Positions 54,528 to 64,000 are shown, counted from the first letter of the stretch. The stretch: 64,000 nt of DNA from Shewanella woodyi ATCC 51908 (GCF_000019525.1 NC_010506.1:4774001-4838000), one strand, 5' to 3'. Notes: a model not told the origin generated them from the sequence alone. Program-made: numbers and translations.

Positions 54528-54650
54528 TAGAGGAAGTCTATACCCACAATTGTGGATGTCTTAGTTATTGTTTTGTAGAGGGAATCTGTACCCACAATTG
54601 TGGGTGTCTTAGTTATTGGTGTTAGTTATTGGTGGGTGTCTTAGTTATTG
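54528..54650. repeat. MITE-like repeat R2, three right-end copies in tandem
   Basis: Right ends of the R2 element appear at 54528-54570, 54575-54618 and 54619-54650, each ending GTGTCTTAGTTATTG or close to it. The middle copy holds the perfect 16-bp palindrome ACCCACAATTGTGGGT (54590-54605). Another fragment (GGGTGTCTTGGTTATT) lies near 54413. They sit just past the response regulator gene and may act as its terminator. Confidence 0.65.
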
Positions 54651-54691
54651 AAATTATTTACTTAGTTTAAAGTTGTTGTAGCAGTGCAGTA

Positions 54692-55357
54692 TTACGGCAG
54701 CACAAACCGATAACCTACTCCATAAACCGAGCCGATAAAGTCGTGTTTTAGTTGGCTAGCAAGAAGTTTTTTGCGTAAGTTAGCAACGTGGCTGTCGACG
54801 GTTCTGTCGCTTACTTCTCGGTAATCGTCGTACATTTTATTGAGTAGTTGCTCACGATTCCATACGTTGTCAGGTTTAGACGTAAACGCATGTAGAATAC
54901 GGAATTCGACTGGCGTTAACGGTAATTCAATATTTTGCAATTTAGCTCGCTGGCTGACTACGTCCAGCTGAAATAACGAGTCGGGTGCTTTAGTCGGAAC
55001 ACGTCTTAATATGGTTTTGATCCGCGCCATGACTTCTTTTGGGCTGAATGGTTTACAGATGTAGTCGTCTGCACCAATTTCTAAACCTAACAGTCGGTCG
55101 ATTTCTTCCACTTTTGCGGTGGCCATTAAAACCGGCACTTCGCTAAATTCTCTTATTTGTTTGCACAATTCAGTGCCAGAGACGTTTGGCAGCATGATGT
55201 CTAACAATATCGCATCAGGCTCGTTTGCTTTGACCCAACTTATCACCTCTGCGCCATCATTTATGATGTGGTGGTTGTAACCAGAACCTTGTGCGTATTT
55301 TGCCAATATTGTTGCAATTTTTTCGTCGTCTTCAACAATTAAAATTTTGTTCGTCAT
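54692..55357 (-). CDS. OmpR-family response regulator (BaeR/CpxR-like)
   Basis: About 221 residues. Receiver: KILIVEDDEKIA, phospho-acceptor in AILLDIMLPNVSG, Lys in ICKPFSP. C-terminal winged helix: LTPVEFRILHAF, VWNREQLLNKMY, RTVDSHVANLRKKL, GVGYRFVLP. The ATG at 55357 is chosen; a TTG two codons earlier has better spacing from AGAGGG and is a real alternative. Upstream genes on the same strand encode the sensor kinase and two Spy-like proteins, suggesting an envelope stress system. Confidence 0.88.
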   Translation of the reverse strand: MTNKILIVEDDEKIATILAKYAQGSGYNHHIINDGAEVISWVKANEPDAILLDIMLPNVSGTELCKQIREFSEVPVLMATAKVEEIDRLLGLEIGADDYICKPFSPKEVMARIKTILRRVPTKAPDSLFQLDVVSQRAKLQNIELPLTPVEFRILHAFTSKPDNVWNREQLLNKMYDDYREVSDRTVDSHVANLRKKLLASQLKHDFIGSVYGVGYRFVLP

Positions 55358-55377
55358 GTTCAAATGTACCCTCTGAA

Positions 55378-56742
55378 TTAAATAATTGAACTTACGGGTA
55401 ATGTCATAGAGACCGCCAAACCGTTGAGTGATGAATAGGTAGCGCGGATCTTGCCCCCATGAGCTTCAACTATCGCAGTGCAGATAGCTAAGCCAAGACC
55501 ACTGCCACCAGAGAATTTATTGCGGGATTCATCGACACGATAGAGTCGGTCGAACAATTTAGGCAGAGATTCTTCCGATATTTCTGGAGCGGTATTTTCA
55601 ATCACCAAGGTGACAAATTGATTGTCTTGGCTTGCGGAGATTCGAATGTCACCCGCTATGTCGGTATAACGGGCGCAATTTTCAAATAGGTTAACCAACA
55701 CTTGTTGCAATCGAGTTTTATCGACGTGAGCTATTAACGAGCTTGGCAGTTGATTAGTCGTGGTTATGTCTCTTTCGGTAAAAATAGGTTGGTACTTTTG
55801 CAGACATTTTTGAACCATTTCGCTGATGTTGTTTGGTTGGCACTCCAAGCGTAATTCGCCCTGCTCCGCTATAGTTAATTGGTGTAAATCCGCCACCAGC
55901 TTATTAAGCCCTGAGACTTCCTCTTTCAACGAGGTCACGGCCTTGCTGTCAAAAGGCGTGAGTCCATCTTCCAAGCATTCCAGTTCACCCATCATAATGG
56001 TAATGGGTGTACGTAATTCGTGGGATATATCCGTTATCCAGCGTTGACGAGAATCTCGGTTTTGCTCAAGTGTATTGGCTAAATAGTTTACATCGGAGGA
56101 TAACTGGCCAAGTTCATTGCTATGTTTGTATTCACTACGCGTTGAAAAGTCGCCTTTACGAAGATTGTTCAATACATTGGCGATATCGGAAATCGGTCTG
56201 GTGAGCTTACGGGAAAAGAAATAAGCTGATAACAACGCGGTAAGCAGGGTTAGAAGTGTAATGAAAATGAGACTTCTGATCTGCTGCTTAACAAAGTGGC
56301 TATCGAGCTCAGCTTTGACCTCACTGTTATCTTTTACCGCAAGAAAGCCAACCTCTTCGTTTTGATGGAAAATAGCGGTTAATTGCATGTTTGATTCAAA
56401 CTCGCCAATTAGCTCGGCATTGTTTGCGTCTAATATTGCGACGCCACGAGGAAAATCGAACCATAGCAACCATTTGTTTAGTCGTTCTAAATTCTGTTCA
56501 TCTGCTGTATTGTTATCAGAATTTGCCGTATCAAACTGATCCGTGAGAAATTGCCAGTTACCTGTTTCCGCAAAACCGTCTGTTAATCTCAGGTGCAGTT
56601 TTTCAATTCGCTCTGTTCGACTTTTGCTCATGTACTCGTTAAACGCATAACTAAACCTAATTTGTTGTAACAGAAGTAGAAAAATAGTGCTGATTAAAGC
56701 GGTAGCAAAGATAGCAATAAATACCGAGTTTCGTAATTTCAT
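55378..56742 (-). CDS. Membrane sensor histidine kinase (BaeS-like)
   Basis: A 454-residue kinase with a first membrane helix (SVFIAIFATALISTIFLLLL), a periplasmic region of about 130 residues, and a second helix (SLIFITLLTLLTALLSAYFF) leading to HAMP. H box ITDISHELRTPITIMMGE; N box ENCARYTDI; G box GGSGLGLAICTAIVEAHGG. No strong ribosome site before the ATG. The response regulator gene follows after about 20 bases. BaeS-type kinases detect envelope damage or misfolded protein. Confidence 0.88.
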   Translation of the reverse strand: MKLRNSVFIAIFATALISTIFLLLLQQIRFSYAFNEYMSKSRTERIEKLHLRLTDGFAETGNWQFLTDQFDTANSDNNTADEQNLERLNKWLLWFDFPRGVAILDANNAELIGEFESNMQLTAIFHQNEEVGFLAVKDNSEVKAELDSHFVKQQIRSLIFITLLTLLTALLSAYFFSRKLTRPISDIANVLNNLRKGDFSTRSEYKHSNELGQLSSDVNYLANTLEQNRDSRQRWITDISHELRTPITIMMGELECLEDGLTPFDSKAVTSLKEEVSGLNKLVADLHQLTIAEQGELRLECQPNNISEMVQKCLQKYQPIFTERDITTTNQLPSSLIAHVDKTRLQQVLVNLFENCARYTDIAGDIRISASQDNQFVTLVIENTAPEISEESLPKLFDRLYRVDESRNKFSGGSGLGLAICTAIVEAHGGKIRATYSSLNGLAVSMTLPVSSII

Positions 56743-56795
56743 GTTTGTTTAAACCCAAATACGTAAGTTAACGGCGTTAATACCAGTTAGAGAAT

Positions 56796-57221
56796 TTATC
56801 GTGCAGCTCTGATTCTACTGCGAATTTTGCTGGCAATTTCTTCTTGAATTTCTTCATATTCCACTAGCTGCTCATCTGTAAGCACAGTTTTAAGTTCTGT
56901 CAGTGTATGAGAGCGAACTTCATCCATTTCATTTTTCAATTTACGAGCCTCACGAAACCCTATTTTTTGACCTGATTTGGTCTTTTGATTTTCAAGGTCA
57001 ATGCCATAGCTTTTTAGGGTTGATTGTCGTTTTTCCATGCTTTTTTTAAAGATAGGTGTAACTTGCTCTTTTTGTTCTTCTGTCAAATTCAAACGTGCTT
57101 TTATCTCTTCAATTTGTTGCTCTGCTTGAGTATGCTTTTCTGAACCATCACCAGCGCTAGCAGTCACTGCAAAGACAGTAAAAAAAGAAGCGAGTAAAAT
57201 GTTTAAAACTCGTTTTTTCAT
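56796..57221 (-). CDS. Spy/CpxP-like periplasmic protein 1
   Basis: A 141-residue helical protein with a signal peptide (LASFFTVFAVTASA). The LTxxQ motif appears as NLTEEQKEQV and again as LTDEQLVEYE, typical of the Spy/CpxP periplasmic chaperone family. Rich in Lys and Glu. AAGGAAAAACAC precedes the ATG. The kinase gene follows after 53 bases on the same strand, so it is probably part of the signalling operon and may restrain the kinase as CpxP does. Confidence 0.8.
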   Translation of the reverse strand: MKKRVLNILLASFFTVFAVTASAGDGSEKHTQAEQQIEEIKARLNLTEEQKEQVTPIFKKSMEKRQSTLKSYGIDLENQKTKSGQKIGFREARKLKNEMDEVRSHTLTELKTVLTDEQLVEYEEIQEEIASKIRSRIRAAR

Positions 57222-57460
57222 GTGTTTTTCCTTTTATTTAAGTTCCATATCAACAATATGGTGATTGGTATTGAAGATATTTGTTAATTTGATATTCACT
57301 ATACTACTTATTTACTAGTAAAAAGGGTGAATTGGAGTTGCTTACGCTTAGCTCTTAACTATTAGGTGTTAGTTCTTTTGATTATTATCTACACCGAGGT
57401 TAGTTAGCTTCAGTATCACAGCCGAAACTAACTTAGCTCATGGAATATTTATTCATTACT

Positions 57461-57859
57461 TTATTTGTTGCTGATGAATTTTTTCAACCGTTCTTTTTTC
57501 TCTGTCATATGATCACGAATTTCAGCTAACGTACCTATTTGCTCTTTAGTTAAAAAGCTCGTCAACTCTGTTTTTAGTGCATACATGGTACGAACTTTTT
57601 TCTCTGCTTGTTGGCCTGCTAAAATTGCAGCACCATCAATATCACCAGAACTGGCAAGGGCTTTGATTTGCTCTCTGATTTTTAATCCATCTTCCATCTG
57701 AGCTTTGCGCTTAGATTGAACTTCTTGGAACTGAACTGTTTGCTCAGGCGTTAAATCAAGTTTGCTGGCAATTCTGTCACCAAAACCTGTTGCATAAGCC
57801 TGAGTTGCAGCTGCTACTGTGAATGTTAAGGCAATGATTGCACCTGTTAATTTTTTCAT
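57461..57859 (-). CDS. Spy/CpxP-like periplasmic protein 2
   Basis: A 132-residue helical protein with a signal peptide (IIALTFTVAAATQAYA). LTxxQ motif DLTPEQTVQFQ, then FLTKEQIGTLAEIRDHM. Otherwise like the Spy-family protein at 56796. AGGAG precedes the ATG. Its upstream region (57887-57961) is closely similar to that of the esterase lipoprotein gene, suggesting one regulator. A 239-base gap separates it from Spy-like protein 1, so each may have its own promoter. Confidence 0.8.
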   Translation of the reverse strand: MKKLTGAIIALTFTVAAATQAYATGFGDRIASKLDLTPEQTVQFQEVQSKRKAQMEDGLKIREQIKALASSGDIDGAAILAGQQAEKKVRTMYALKTELTSFLTKEQIGTLAEIRDHMTEKKERLKKFISNK

Positions 57860-57886
57860 TTTATTTCTCCTAATCGAAGTAATATT

Positions 57887-57961
57887 GGTTGCCCTTTGTG
57901 GGCGTATCCTCAGTGGACAATTGTAAGATTAAGGAGTAAATGTTCAGGAAGTATGGAGATT
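57887..57961 (-). promoter_or_regulatory. Shared upstream element, copy 1 (Spy-like gene 2)
   Basis: The block at 57926-57961 contains AAGGAGTAAATGTTCAGGAA and differs at one position from the block at 60772-60807. A second conserved block nearer the gene (GGTTGCCCTTTG on the plus strand) can form a short GCCC/GGGC hairpin in the transcript leader. A likely response-regulator site plus promoter. The rest of 57962-58240 shows nothing. Confidence 0.65.
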
Positions 57962-58240
57962 GTGCAGTATTTTCATTTTGTTGCAGAGAGCGTAATTCAG
58001 GGGGGCTCTCTAATAAGGAATTGAGAAGGGGAAAATGTGCATAGGCGGACAGTGATCCGAGTTTAATTATCTCTTATCCGATATTTACTGAATTTAAAGA
58101 GTGGATATCTAGAGCTTATTCAATAGTCACAGCATAAAGGTTATTGCTAAATTTTAGTTGGACAAAAACGTGTCAGCTATTAATTCTGTTTCAAATAATC
58201 TGCTTATACGGAGTCAAGTCTCAATTTAATAATAAATTTA

Positions 58241-58268
58241 GTTGATGGTTCAAATTTGAACCATCAAC
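58241..58268 (-). terminator. 28-bp perfect palindrome after the esterase gene
   Basis: Arms 58241-58254 and 58255-58268 (GTTGATGGTTCAAA and its exact complement) lie 13 bases past the stop. No strong T-run on the minus strand; probable terminator. Confidence 0.6.
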
Positions 58269-58280
58269 TTGAGTTTTTAT

Positions 58281-60668
58281 TCAATCATTAATTTTTCCAT
58301 TCAGATCATAGCTTTCAAAAAAAGACCATATTTCTTCTGCTATATTAGTATCGCTGTCTCCCGCAGACCCAGGCCATATATGCTGACCACCTTCAATTCT
58401 TAAATGCTCAACAGATACACCGTTGTCTCCATTGCCGTACACATAACGCTGTACCGTGGTGCCATTCTCAGGGAATCTGTCCTCTAAATCAGTGATGACA
58501 GGTTCCAAATCCGTTTGATTAAAGTTAATCCACCACTGCAAGACAGTTTGAGCTTGTGCATAAGGAAGTTGATCGTCTGCGGTGCCATGAGTTTGCAGTA
58601 TTGGGATTGGACGCTCTGGTACGCAGTCGGCAGCCATAGCTGGTGTCATCACACCGGAAACCGGGGCGATTGCCGCAAATGTGTCGCTATACTGGCAAGC
58701 CAATTCAAAGGAAAAGAAGCCGCCTAATGAAAAGCCCGCCGCATAAATACGATTGGTATCGATGTTATACGCTGTTGATAGCTGCGCAATTAAGGCATCA
58801 ATGAAGCCCAGATCATTGGCATTACCACCTAGCGGAAATCCAGTCACATTCCAGCCATTAATCGCTTGCGGAGTGACTAATATGAAGTTCTCAGTTTCGG
58901 AAATCTGATTGAACTGACTGTCACTATATTGCACTTCTGCTGCGCTGTTTAATCCATGAAAATCAAACAATAAAGGCACGGGTACATCGCCCGTATAATT
59001 GCTAGACACATTCAACAAATATTCGCGTTCAATACCTTCAAATTGGAAAGTCATTAGGTTATCAGGCGCTTCAACGTTCTCAGATCCTGGGACGTAAGTC
59101 ACACGCATTGGATCATCTAAGGCAATGATCACCGGCTCAAGATCGCGTGGGCCAGGGGCTGAGTAACTCACGCCTTCGAAAGGGGTGCTACCTGGACCAC
59201 CTGGGTTATAAAATGCTGAATAACCTTCTTCTAAACTTGGGATTTCAAGTATGGTAATGTTTCTCGCTGCTTCTTCATCGCCAACCAAAATGATGTCGAT
59301 ATAGTTATCCCTGTCTTCACTGTAACAAGCATCAAATGTAACTTCGCCAATTTCAGGCTGACCTAGATCTGACAAACCAACCACTCTAAGCGTGCCCCCC
59401 TGCACAGCATATTCCTCTCCGACTTTATCGATAATGACCGTGTTGCCGTCCAACCCATTTGCGTGAATTCGAAAGAAACGTTCAAATTCGTTAGGTTTTA
59501 GACCACTTACACCATCTGGTGAAAAACCACCAGATGTTAACATTCTCAGCATGAAATCACCTTCATCGTATAAGACTGTGGCGTCATTTGCTGGAATTAA
59601 TGGTTGTAGTGTACTGATCCCTTCTCCATCCATCTGTCCCTCGATGCGATTTAACTTCGCACCGACTAATCTTGGACCGTTATTCTCATCATACGGACTG
59701 GAATCGGTTTCCCAGGTAAGCCCTACGGCACTGACGACTTGACCGCCTGGGCCAACCATCATCAATGGCGTGTCATCTTCAACAATTTCAAGCTTTATCG
59801 GGAAGCGAGCATCAGGATGGTCGCTTGGTAACCTGTTGCCAAATTCTCCAAAAGCTACCGGTGTATTTCGCTCATTGTCTTCAAAGTTAGGTAAGGGGCC
59901 TATAGCCAACGGCCTTACAATGTCACCAGTGTTTAATGTAAATTGAAAATCCGTGAGACTTAGAGTACGGGTATCAATCGGCCAACTAAGCACAATGGGC
60001 AAACCATCGAGACCGATAGCGTCGTCTTTTAGTTCCCCATAAGGAGTCTGAATAATATAAGCCCCAGAAACTTGATCGCGAGTTGAAGTTGCAGTGTAGT
60101 TTTGAGCGCCCGTACCACAATCAATGTCTGATGACCAAGCACCACCCGCCGCAAGGACAGAATCAATCGTTAACTCTGGAGCATCAATTGCGACAATGCC
60201 ATCAAAGCCCATGCCCGCCGACAAGATTTGTGGCTCTTCGGACCAATAATCTGCACCTTTCAAAACACCATCATAAAAGAATGAAAACGGTGCGCCTGGC
60301 GTGGTAATGGTTGCGCTTTGCGAGGTATCCTCTAGCACCACCACTGTTCTGGTAGCTTGAGACGAGTTACCACTGGCATCTGTTGCAATATAAGTCAGCT
60401 CATAGGTACCAGGCATACTGGTATCGACGGTTCCTTGCGTTGTTACGGTGATTGAACCATCTGTATCATCATGAGCTTCTGCACCCAAGTCACCAAATAC
60501 GGCGTTATACACAACTTCGATACTTTCGTTACCAACGAGAGTAATTACTGGTGGGGCACTGTCGGTTGGGGTACTGCTATCGTTATCACCATCGCTACCA
60601 CAGCCAGTAAGTTGGCTTGCCAAGATAAGCGCAATACAGTTCAGGGGAAAAGTTACCTTGTTTATCAT
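58281..60668 (-). CDS. Large lipoprotein esterase (PHB depolymerase/feruloyl-esterase-like) with DUF5011 domain
   Basis: About 795 residues from the ATG at 60668 (AAGGTG site; a GTG three codons earlier is less likely). Signal peptide and lipobox LTGC, then GSDGDNDSS. An Ig-like DUF5011/HYR domain follows (DGSITVTTQGTVDTSMPGTY in part). The middle 350 residues are beta-rich and unrecognised. The last 260 residues are an alpha/beta hydrolase of the LpqC/PHB-depolymerase type: LLFDFHGLNS, nucleophile elbow GFSLGGFFSF, Asp in GTADDQLPY and His in GGQHIWPG, so a full triad. It probably splits esters in exported polymers or plant or algal material. It shares upstream elements with Spy-like gene 2. 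Confidence 0.8.
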   Translation of the reverse strand: MINKVTFPLNCIALILASQLTGCGSDGDNDSSTPTDSAPPVITLVGNESIEVVYNAVFGDLGAEAHDDTDGSITVTTQGTVDTSMPGTYELTYIATDASGNSSQATRTVVVLEDTSQSATITTPGAPFSFFYDGVLKGADYWSEEPQILSAGMGFDGIVAIDAPELTIDSVLAAGGAWSSDIDCGTGAQNYTATSTRDQVSGAYIIQTPYGELKDDAIGLDGLPIVLSWPIDTRTLSLTDFQFTLNTGDIVRPLAIGPLPNFEDNERNTPVAFGEFGNRLPSDHPDARFPIKLEIVEDDTPLMMVGPGGQVVSAVGLTWETDSSPYDENNGPRLVGAKLNRIEGQMDGEGISTLQPLIPANDATVLYDEGDFMLRMLTSGGFSPDGVSGLKPNEFERFFRIHANGLDGNTVIIDKVGEEYAVQGGTLRVVGLSDLGQPEIGEVTFDACYSEDRDNYIDIILVGDEEAARNITILEIPSLEEGYSAFYNPGGPGSTPFEGVSYSAPGPRDLEPVIIALDDPMRVTYVPGSENVEAPDNLMTFQFEGIEREYLLNVSSNYTGDVPVPLLFDFHGLNSAAEVQYSDSQFNQISETENFILVTPQAINGWNVTGFPLGGNANDLGFIDALIAQLSTAYNIDTNRIYAAGFSLGGFFSFELACQYSDTFAAIAPVSGVMTPAMAADCVPERPIPILQTHGTADDQLPYAQAQTVLQWWINFNQTDLEPVITDLEDRFPENGTTVQRYVYGNGDNGVSVEHLRIEGGQHIWPGSAGDSDTNIAEEIWSFFESYDLNGKIND

Positions 60669-60710
60669 CTCTGTCACCTTAATTTGTTCATTTCAAATAC
60701 GTCAAAATTC

Positions 60711-60807
60711 GGTTACCCTTTGGGGATACATCCTTAGTAGAGCAGTTTGGATATCAATTCGAATTGGTATTAGATTAAGGAGTAAATGTTCAGGAAGTGT
60801 GGAGATT
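60711..60807 (-). promoter_or_regulatory. Shared upstream element, copy 2 (esterase gene)
   Basis: The block 60772-60807 matches 57926-57961 at 35 of 36 positions by eye. The nearer block GGTTACCCTTTG (60711 on) matches that at 57887. About 25 extra bases lie between the two blocks compared with copy 1. Confidence 0.65.
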
Positions 60808-60866
60808 ATTTAGAGAGATAAATATTTTTAAATAGAAACGTAAAAGTAGTGGATGACTATGGAAAC

Positions 60867-60955
60867 TAAAAAAGCGAACCGATTGGTTCGCTTTTCAAAT
60901 CTAGCTCCAGCCAAATGAAGCTAACTATTCCATAATTGCGTCGCTGGCGATGCTA
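60867..60955 (-). repeat. Terminator-containing direct repeat, copy A
   Basis: 89 bases nearly identical to 61047-61134. It begins with a hairpin (60868-60895, AAAAGCGAACC, GATT loop, GGTTCGCTTTT) oriented with its T-run on the minus strand. A second shared block, GGAGTTGACTCCAGTCAA, lies at 60984-61001. The rest is unexplained. Confidence 0.8.
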
Positions 60956-61046
60956 AGACAATGAAGTTTGACGTTTTCGCCGCGGAGTTGACTCCAGTCA
61001 AACTCTTTATTTCGAGATGTGCGAAAACTTGCCTTTTCTACCCCAA

Positions 61047-61134
61047 TAAAAAAGCGAACCAATCGGTTCGCTTTCAAATCTAGCTCCAGCCAAATGAAGC
61101 TAACTATTCCATAATTGCGTCGCTGGCGATGCTA
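61047..61134 (-). repeat. Terminator-containing direct repeat, copy B
   Basis: As copy A, with hairpin at 61048-61074. The loop is AATC instead of GATT, so the hairpin core reads as the inverse of copy A. The matching GGAGTTGACTCCAGTCAA block is at 61163-61180. This copy is nearest gcvP and should be its main terminator. Confidence 0.8.
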
Positions 61135-61230
61135 CTGCTAGGCGAACCGAAGGCTCTAGCCCGGAGTTGACTCCAGTCAATGAGGACTGGAGCCGAGGTT
61201 TAACACCGCAGTAGCGAGCCCAAGCAGCAA

Positions 61231-64000
61231 TTATTCGTAGTCAGAGATGGGTACACAGGCACAGAAAAGATTTCTATCCCCATACACATCATCAATACGA
61301 TTAACCGTTGGCCAGAATTTATTCTGCTTAACCGCTGCCGTCGGGAACACGGCCACTTCACGGCTATATGGACGTGAGTCAAACTCTGGATCCATAATAT
61401 CAGCGAGCGTGTGCGGTGCATTGTGCAGCGGGTTGTTGTCTACTGGCCACTCACCAGACTCGACTCGTGCCGCTTCGGCGCGAATTGAGACCATTGCTTC
61501 GATAAAGCGGTCCAGCTCAACTTTAGACTCAGACTCAGTTGGCTCAATCATTAAGGTACCCGCAACAGGGAAGCTCATGGTTGGCGCGTGGAAGCCGTAA
61601 TCGTTAAGACGCTTAGCGATATCCATCTCAGTCACACCTGAAGCCTCTTTCAATGGGCGCAGGTCGATGATGCACTCGTGAGCGACACGGTCGTTTCGGC
61701 CTGTATAGAGCACAGGGTAGTGCTCAGAGAGCTTCTTCATCATGTAGTTGGCATTTAGCAGTGCAACCTGAGTTGACTCACGCAGACCTTGTTTGCCTAA
61801 AAGCTTGATGTACATCCAAGTGATTGGCAGGATACCTGCGCTACCGTATGGCGCTGCAGATACGGCGCCATTACCGTCTGACTCAAGTCCGTGCTTAACC
61901 ACGCTGTGGCCAGATAGGAAAGGCGCTAGATGTTTTTTAACACCGATTGGGCCCATACCAGGTCCACCGCCACCGTGTGGAATAGCGAAGGTCTTGTGCA
62001 GGTTAAGGTGTGATACGTCAGCACCGATAAAGCCAGGTGATGTCAGACCCACCTGAGCATTCATGTTGGCACCATCGAGGTAAACCTGACCGCCATGCTG
62101 GTGAATAACTTCACAGATCTCACCAATTGTCTCTTCGTACACGCCGTGAGTCGACGGGTAGGTCACCATGATGCATGAGAGGTTATCAGCCACTTCAGCG
62201 GCTTTTGCCTTAAGATCTTCCATGTCGATGTTACCTGCTTTATCACAAGCGGTAACGACGATCTTCATGCCAGCAAGCTGAGCCGATGCTGGATTTGTAC
62301 CGTGAGCAGAGGATGGGATCAGACAGATATTTCTGTGTGCATCGCCGCGAGACTCGTGGTACTGCTTAATCGCAAGCAGACCCGCATATTCGCCCTGTGC
62401 GCCAGAGTTAGGCTGCAGTGATACCGCATCGTAACCTGTGATATCCACTAGCCACTCAGAGAGCTCACCAAGTAGTTGCGCGTAACCTTGCGCCTGATCT
62501 TGTGGGCAGAACGGGTGCATGTTACCAAACTCAGGCCAAGTGATTGGCATCATCTCTGTGGCAGCGTTCAGCTTCATGGTGCATGAACCAAGTGAGATCA
62601 TTGAGTGGTTAAGTGCCAGATCTTTATTCTCGAGACGCTTGATGTAACGCATCATCTCGGTTTCGCTGTGGTAGCGGTTAAATGTTGGGTGGGTCAAAAT
62701 AGCATCTTGACGAACAAGCTCTGCTGGCACTGAGGTGCTGTCTGCCATCACTTGCGCATCTAGTGCAGCAACATCCAGACCATGGCCTTCACCTAAGATG
62801 ACATCAAACAGTTGAGTCACATCAGTGCGAGTTGTGGTCTCGGCCAAGCTGACACCTAGCACTTGATCAGAGCTGCCATCACTCTCAGAACAAGAGTCGA
62901 CACGCAGGTTGATACCCGCTGCATCTGCGCGCTTTTGCACAGCTTTAGCATCTAAGCCTTTAATCGAAAGTGTGTCGAACCAAGTATTGTTAACTAGCTC
63001 TACGCCTTTGGCCGTTAAACCAGCGGCCAGAATATCAGTGAGACGGTGAATACGCTCAGCGATCACTTTCAGCCCTTGTGGACCGTGGAATACGGCGTAG
63101 AAAGAGGCCATGTTCGCTAATAGTACCTGCGCAGTACAGATGTTTGAGTTGGCTTTTTCGCGGCGAATATGCTGCTCACGAGTCTGCATCGCCATACGTA
63201 GTGCGCGATTACCACGAGTATCTTGTGATACACCGATAATACGACCTGGTAATGAGCGCTTGTGTGCGTCACGTGATACGAAGAATGCAGCGTGAGGCCC
63301 ACCGAATCCCATAGGTACACCAAAGCGCTGAGAGTTACCAAATACCACATCGGCGCCCATAGAGCCTGGAGATTTTAGCATCACCAGTGACATGATATCG
63401 GCAGCAACCGAGATAATTGCCTTCTTCTCATGCAGTGCGGTAAATAGCTCGGTGAAATCGGTGATCTGGCCATAACGGTTGGTGTACTGGAACAGGGCAC
63501 CAAATAGCTCGTAGTTAACCGCTTCTTCTGCAGGGCCTACAACCACTTCCATACCAAAACACTCGGCGCGAGTTTTAATCACATCCAGTGTTTGCGGGAA
63601 TACATCATCAGCAACGAAAAAGATATTGGCTTTCTTCGCTTTAGAAACACGCTTAGCCAGTGCCATCGCTTCCGCTGCTGCAGTCGCTTCATCAAGTAGA
63701 GATGAAGATGCTAAATCAAGACCGGTTAGATCCATCGACAACTGCTGGAAGTTAAGAATCGCTTCGAGACGACCTTGAGCTATTTCAGGCTGGTATGGCG
63801 TGTACGCTGTGTACCAACCTGGATTTTCAAGTACGTTACGCTGAATAACAGACGGAACCTCAGTACCGTAGTATCCCATGCCGATGTAGCTCTTAAACAC
63901 CTTGTTCTTATCCGCAATTTGGCGGATATAGGCTAGGCCTTCAGCTTCGCTAACATTATCGCCAACGGCAAGATCGCGATTAAGGCGGATCGACTCAGGA
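61231..64000 (-). CDS. gcvP: Glycine dehydrogenase (decarboxylating), P protein, 5' truncated by window
   Basis: The frame continues past the window edge (upstream codons read [20 protein letters not shown]), so about 923 residues of a roughly 960-residue protein are seen; the start lies outside. P protein of the glycine cleavage system, decarboxylating glycine and passing the aminomethyl group to lipoyl Gcv[21 protein letters not shown] and [15 protein letters not shown] are highly conserved. The PLP lysine is in [16 protein letters not shown] (codon 61993-61995). gcvT and gcvH usually precede gcvP on the same strand and would be off the window to the right. Confidence 0.97.
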   Translation of the reverse strand, partial: PESIRLNRDLAVGDNVSEAEGLAYIRQIADKNKVFKSYIGMGYYGTEVPSVIQRNVLENPGWYTAYTPYQPEIAQGRLEAILNFQQLSMDLTGLDLASSSLLDEATAAAEAMALAKRVSKAKKANIFFVADDVFPQTLDVIKTRAECFGMEVVVGPAEEAVNYELFGALFQYTNRYGQITDFTELFTALHEKKAIISVAADIMSLVMLKSPGSMGADVVFGNSQRFGVPMGFGGPHAAFFVSRDAHKRSLPGRIIGVSQDTRGNRALRMAMQTREQHIRREKANSNICTAQVLLANMASFYAVFHGPQGLKVIAERIHRLTDILAAGLTAKGVELVNNTWFDTLSIKGLDAKAVQKRADAAGINLRVDSCSESDGSSDQVLGVSLAETTTRTDVTQLFDVILGEGHGLDVAALDAQVMADSTSVPAELVRQDAILTHPTFNRYHSETEMMRYIKRLENKDLALNHSMISLGSCTMKLNAATEMMPITWPEFGNMHPFCPQDQAQGYAQLLGELSEWLVDITGYDAVSLQPNSGAQGEYAGLLAIKQYHESRGDAHRNICLIPSSAHGTNPASAQLAGMKIVVTACDKAGNIDMEDLKAKAAEVADNLSCIMVTYPSTHGVYEETIGEICEVIHQHGGQVYLDGANMNAQVGLTSPGFIGADVSHLNLHKTFAIPHGGGGPGMGPIGVKKHLAPFLSGHSVVKHGLESDGNGAVSAAPYGSAGILPITWMYIKLLGKQGLRESTQVALLNANYMMKKLSEHYPVLYTGRNDRVAHECIIDLRPLKEASGVTEMDIAKRLNDYGFHAPTMSFPVAGTLMIEPTESESKVELDRFIEAMVSIRAEAARVESGEWPVDNNPLHNAPHTLADIMDPEFDSRPYSREVAVFPTAAVKQNKFWPTVNRIDDVYGDRNLFCACVPISDYE

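Overview
The window is about 64 kb of chromosome from a marine gammaproteobacterium, most likely a Shewanella. The case rests on gene content: an OsmC-YcaO fusion, DUF3297, a FeS-type photolyase, Mrp-type antiporter genes, tryptophan-halogenase-like genes beside a TonB receptor, GH20 hexosaminidase, GlnD and GcvP. No rRNA, tRNA, CRISPR array, prophage or intact insertion sequence was seen. Both outermost genes run off the window: a secreted PKD protein on the left and gcvP on the right.

Left third (1-20 kb). After the PKD protein come a DUF985 cupin, a small unknown gene, and a TonB-dependent receptor with a Fur-box-like inverted repeat. The receptor follows an OmpR-type regulator and its sensor kinase, a PfeRS-like layout. 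Next is an unrecognised four-gene operon (6.8-8.8 kb) encoding three small lipoproteins that share an N-terminal pattern, plus a small soluble protein. Then come a soluble NAD-linked formate dehydrogenase (fused NuoE/NuoF-like subunit plus molybdenum subunit), the OsmC-YcaO protein, a FeS photolyase with a flavin reductase, and a divergent DoxX/LysR pair. A decayed 3' end of a haloalkane dehalogenase gene lies at 20.2-20.4 kb.

Middle (20-40 kb). A glycan-type locus holds three tryptophan-halogenase-like genes, a large TonB receptor, an SMP-30-like propeller and a secreted GH20 beta-N-acetylhexosaminidase. Three near-identical copies of the palindrome TGACAACGCTGTCA tie these transcription units together, suggesting a single LacI-type regulator, perhaps a NagR-like one responding to GlcNAc or chitin products. 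GlnD, a beta-helix lipoprotein, DUF3297 and a dCMP deaminase follow.

Right third (40-64 kb). A nine-gene overlapping operon (40.7-48.3 kb) encodes an Mrp-like cation/proton antiporter with three large pump-type subunits. One of its genes appears to start at an AUC codon. Next are a lipase-like lipoprotein, a soluble PAS-PAS chemotaxis receptor, MerC, and a two-gene unknown cassette embedded in small mobile repeats (51.0-54.7 kb). A BaeSR/CpxRA-like two-component system with two Spy/CpxP-like periplasmic proteins follows. A large lipoprotein esterase shares a 36-bp upstream element with one of the Spy-like genes, suggesting a common regulon. The window ends with gcvP and two duplicated terminator regions downstream of it.
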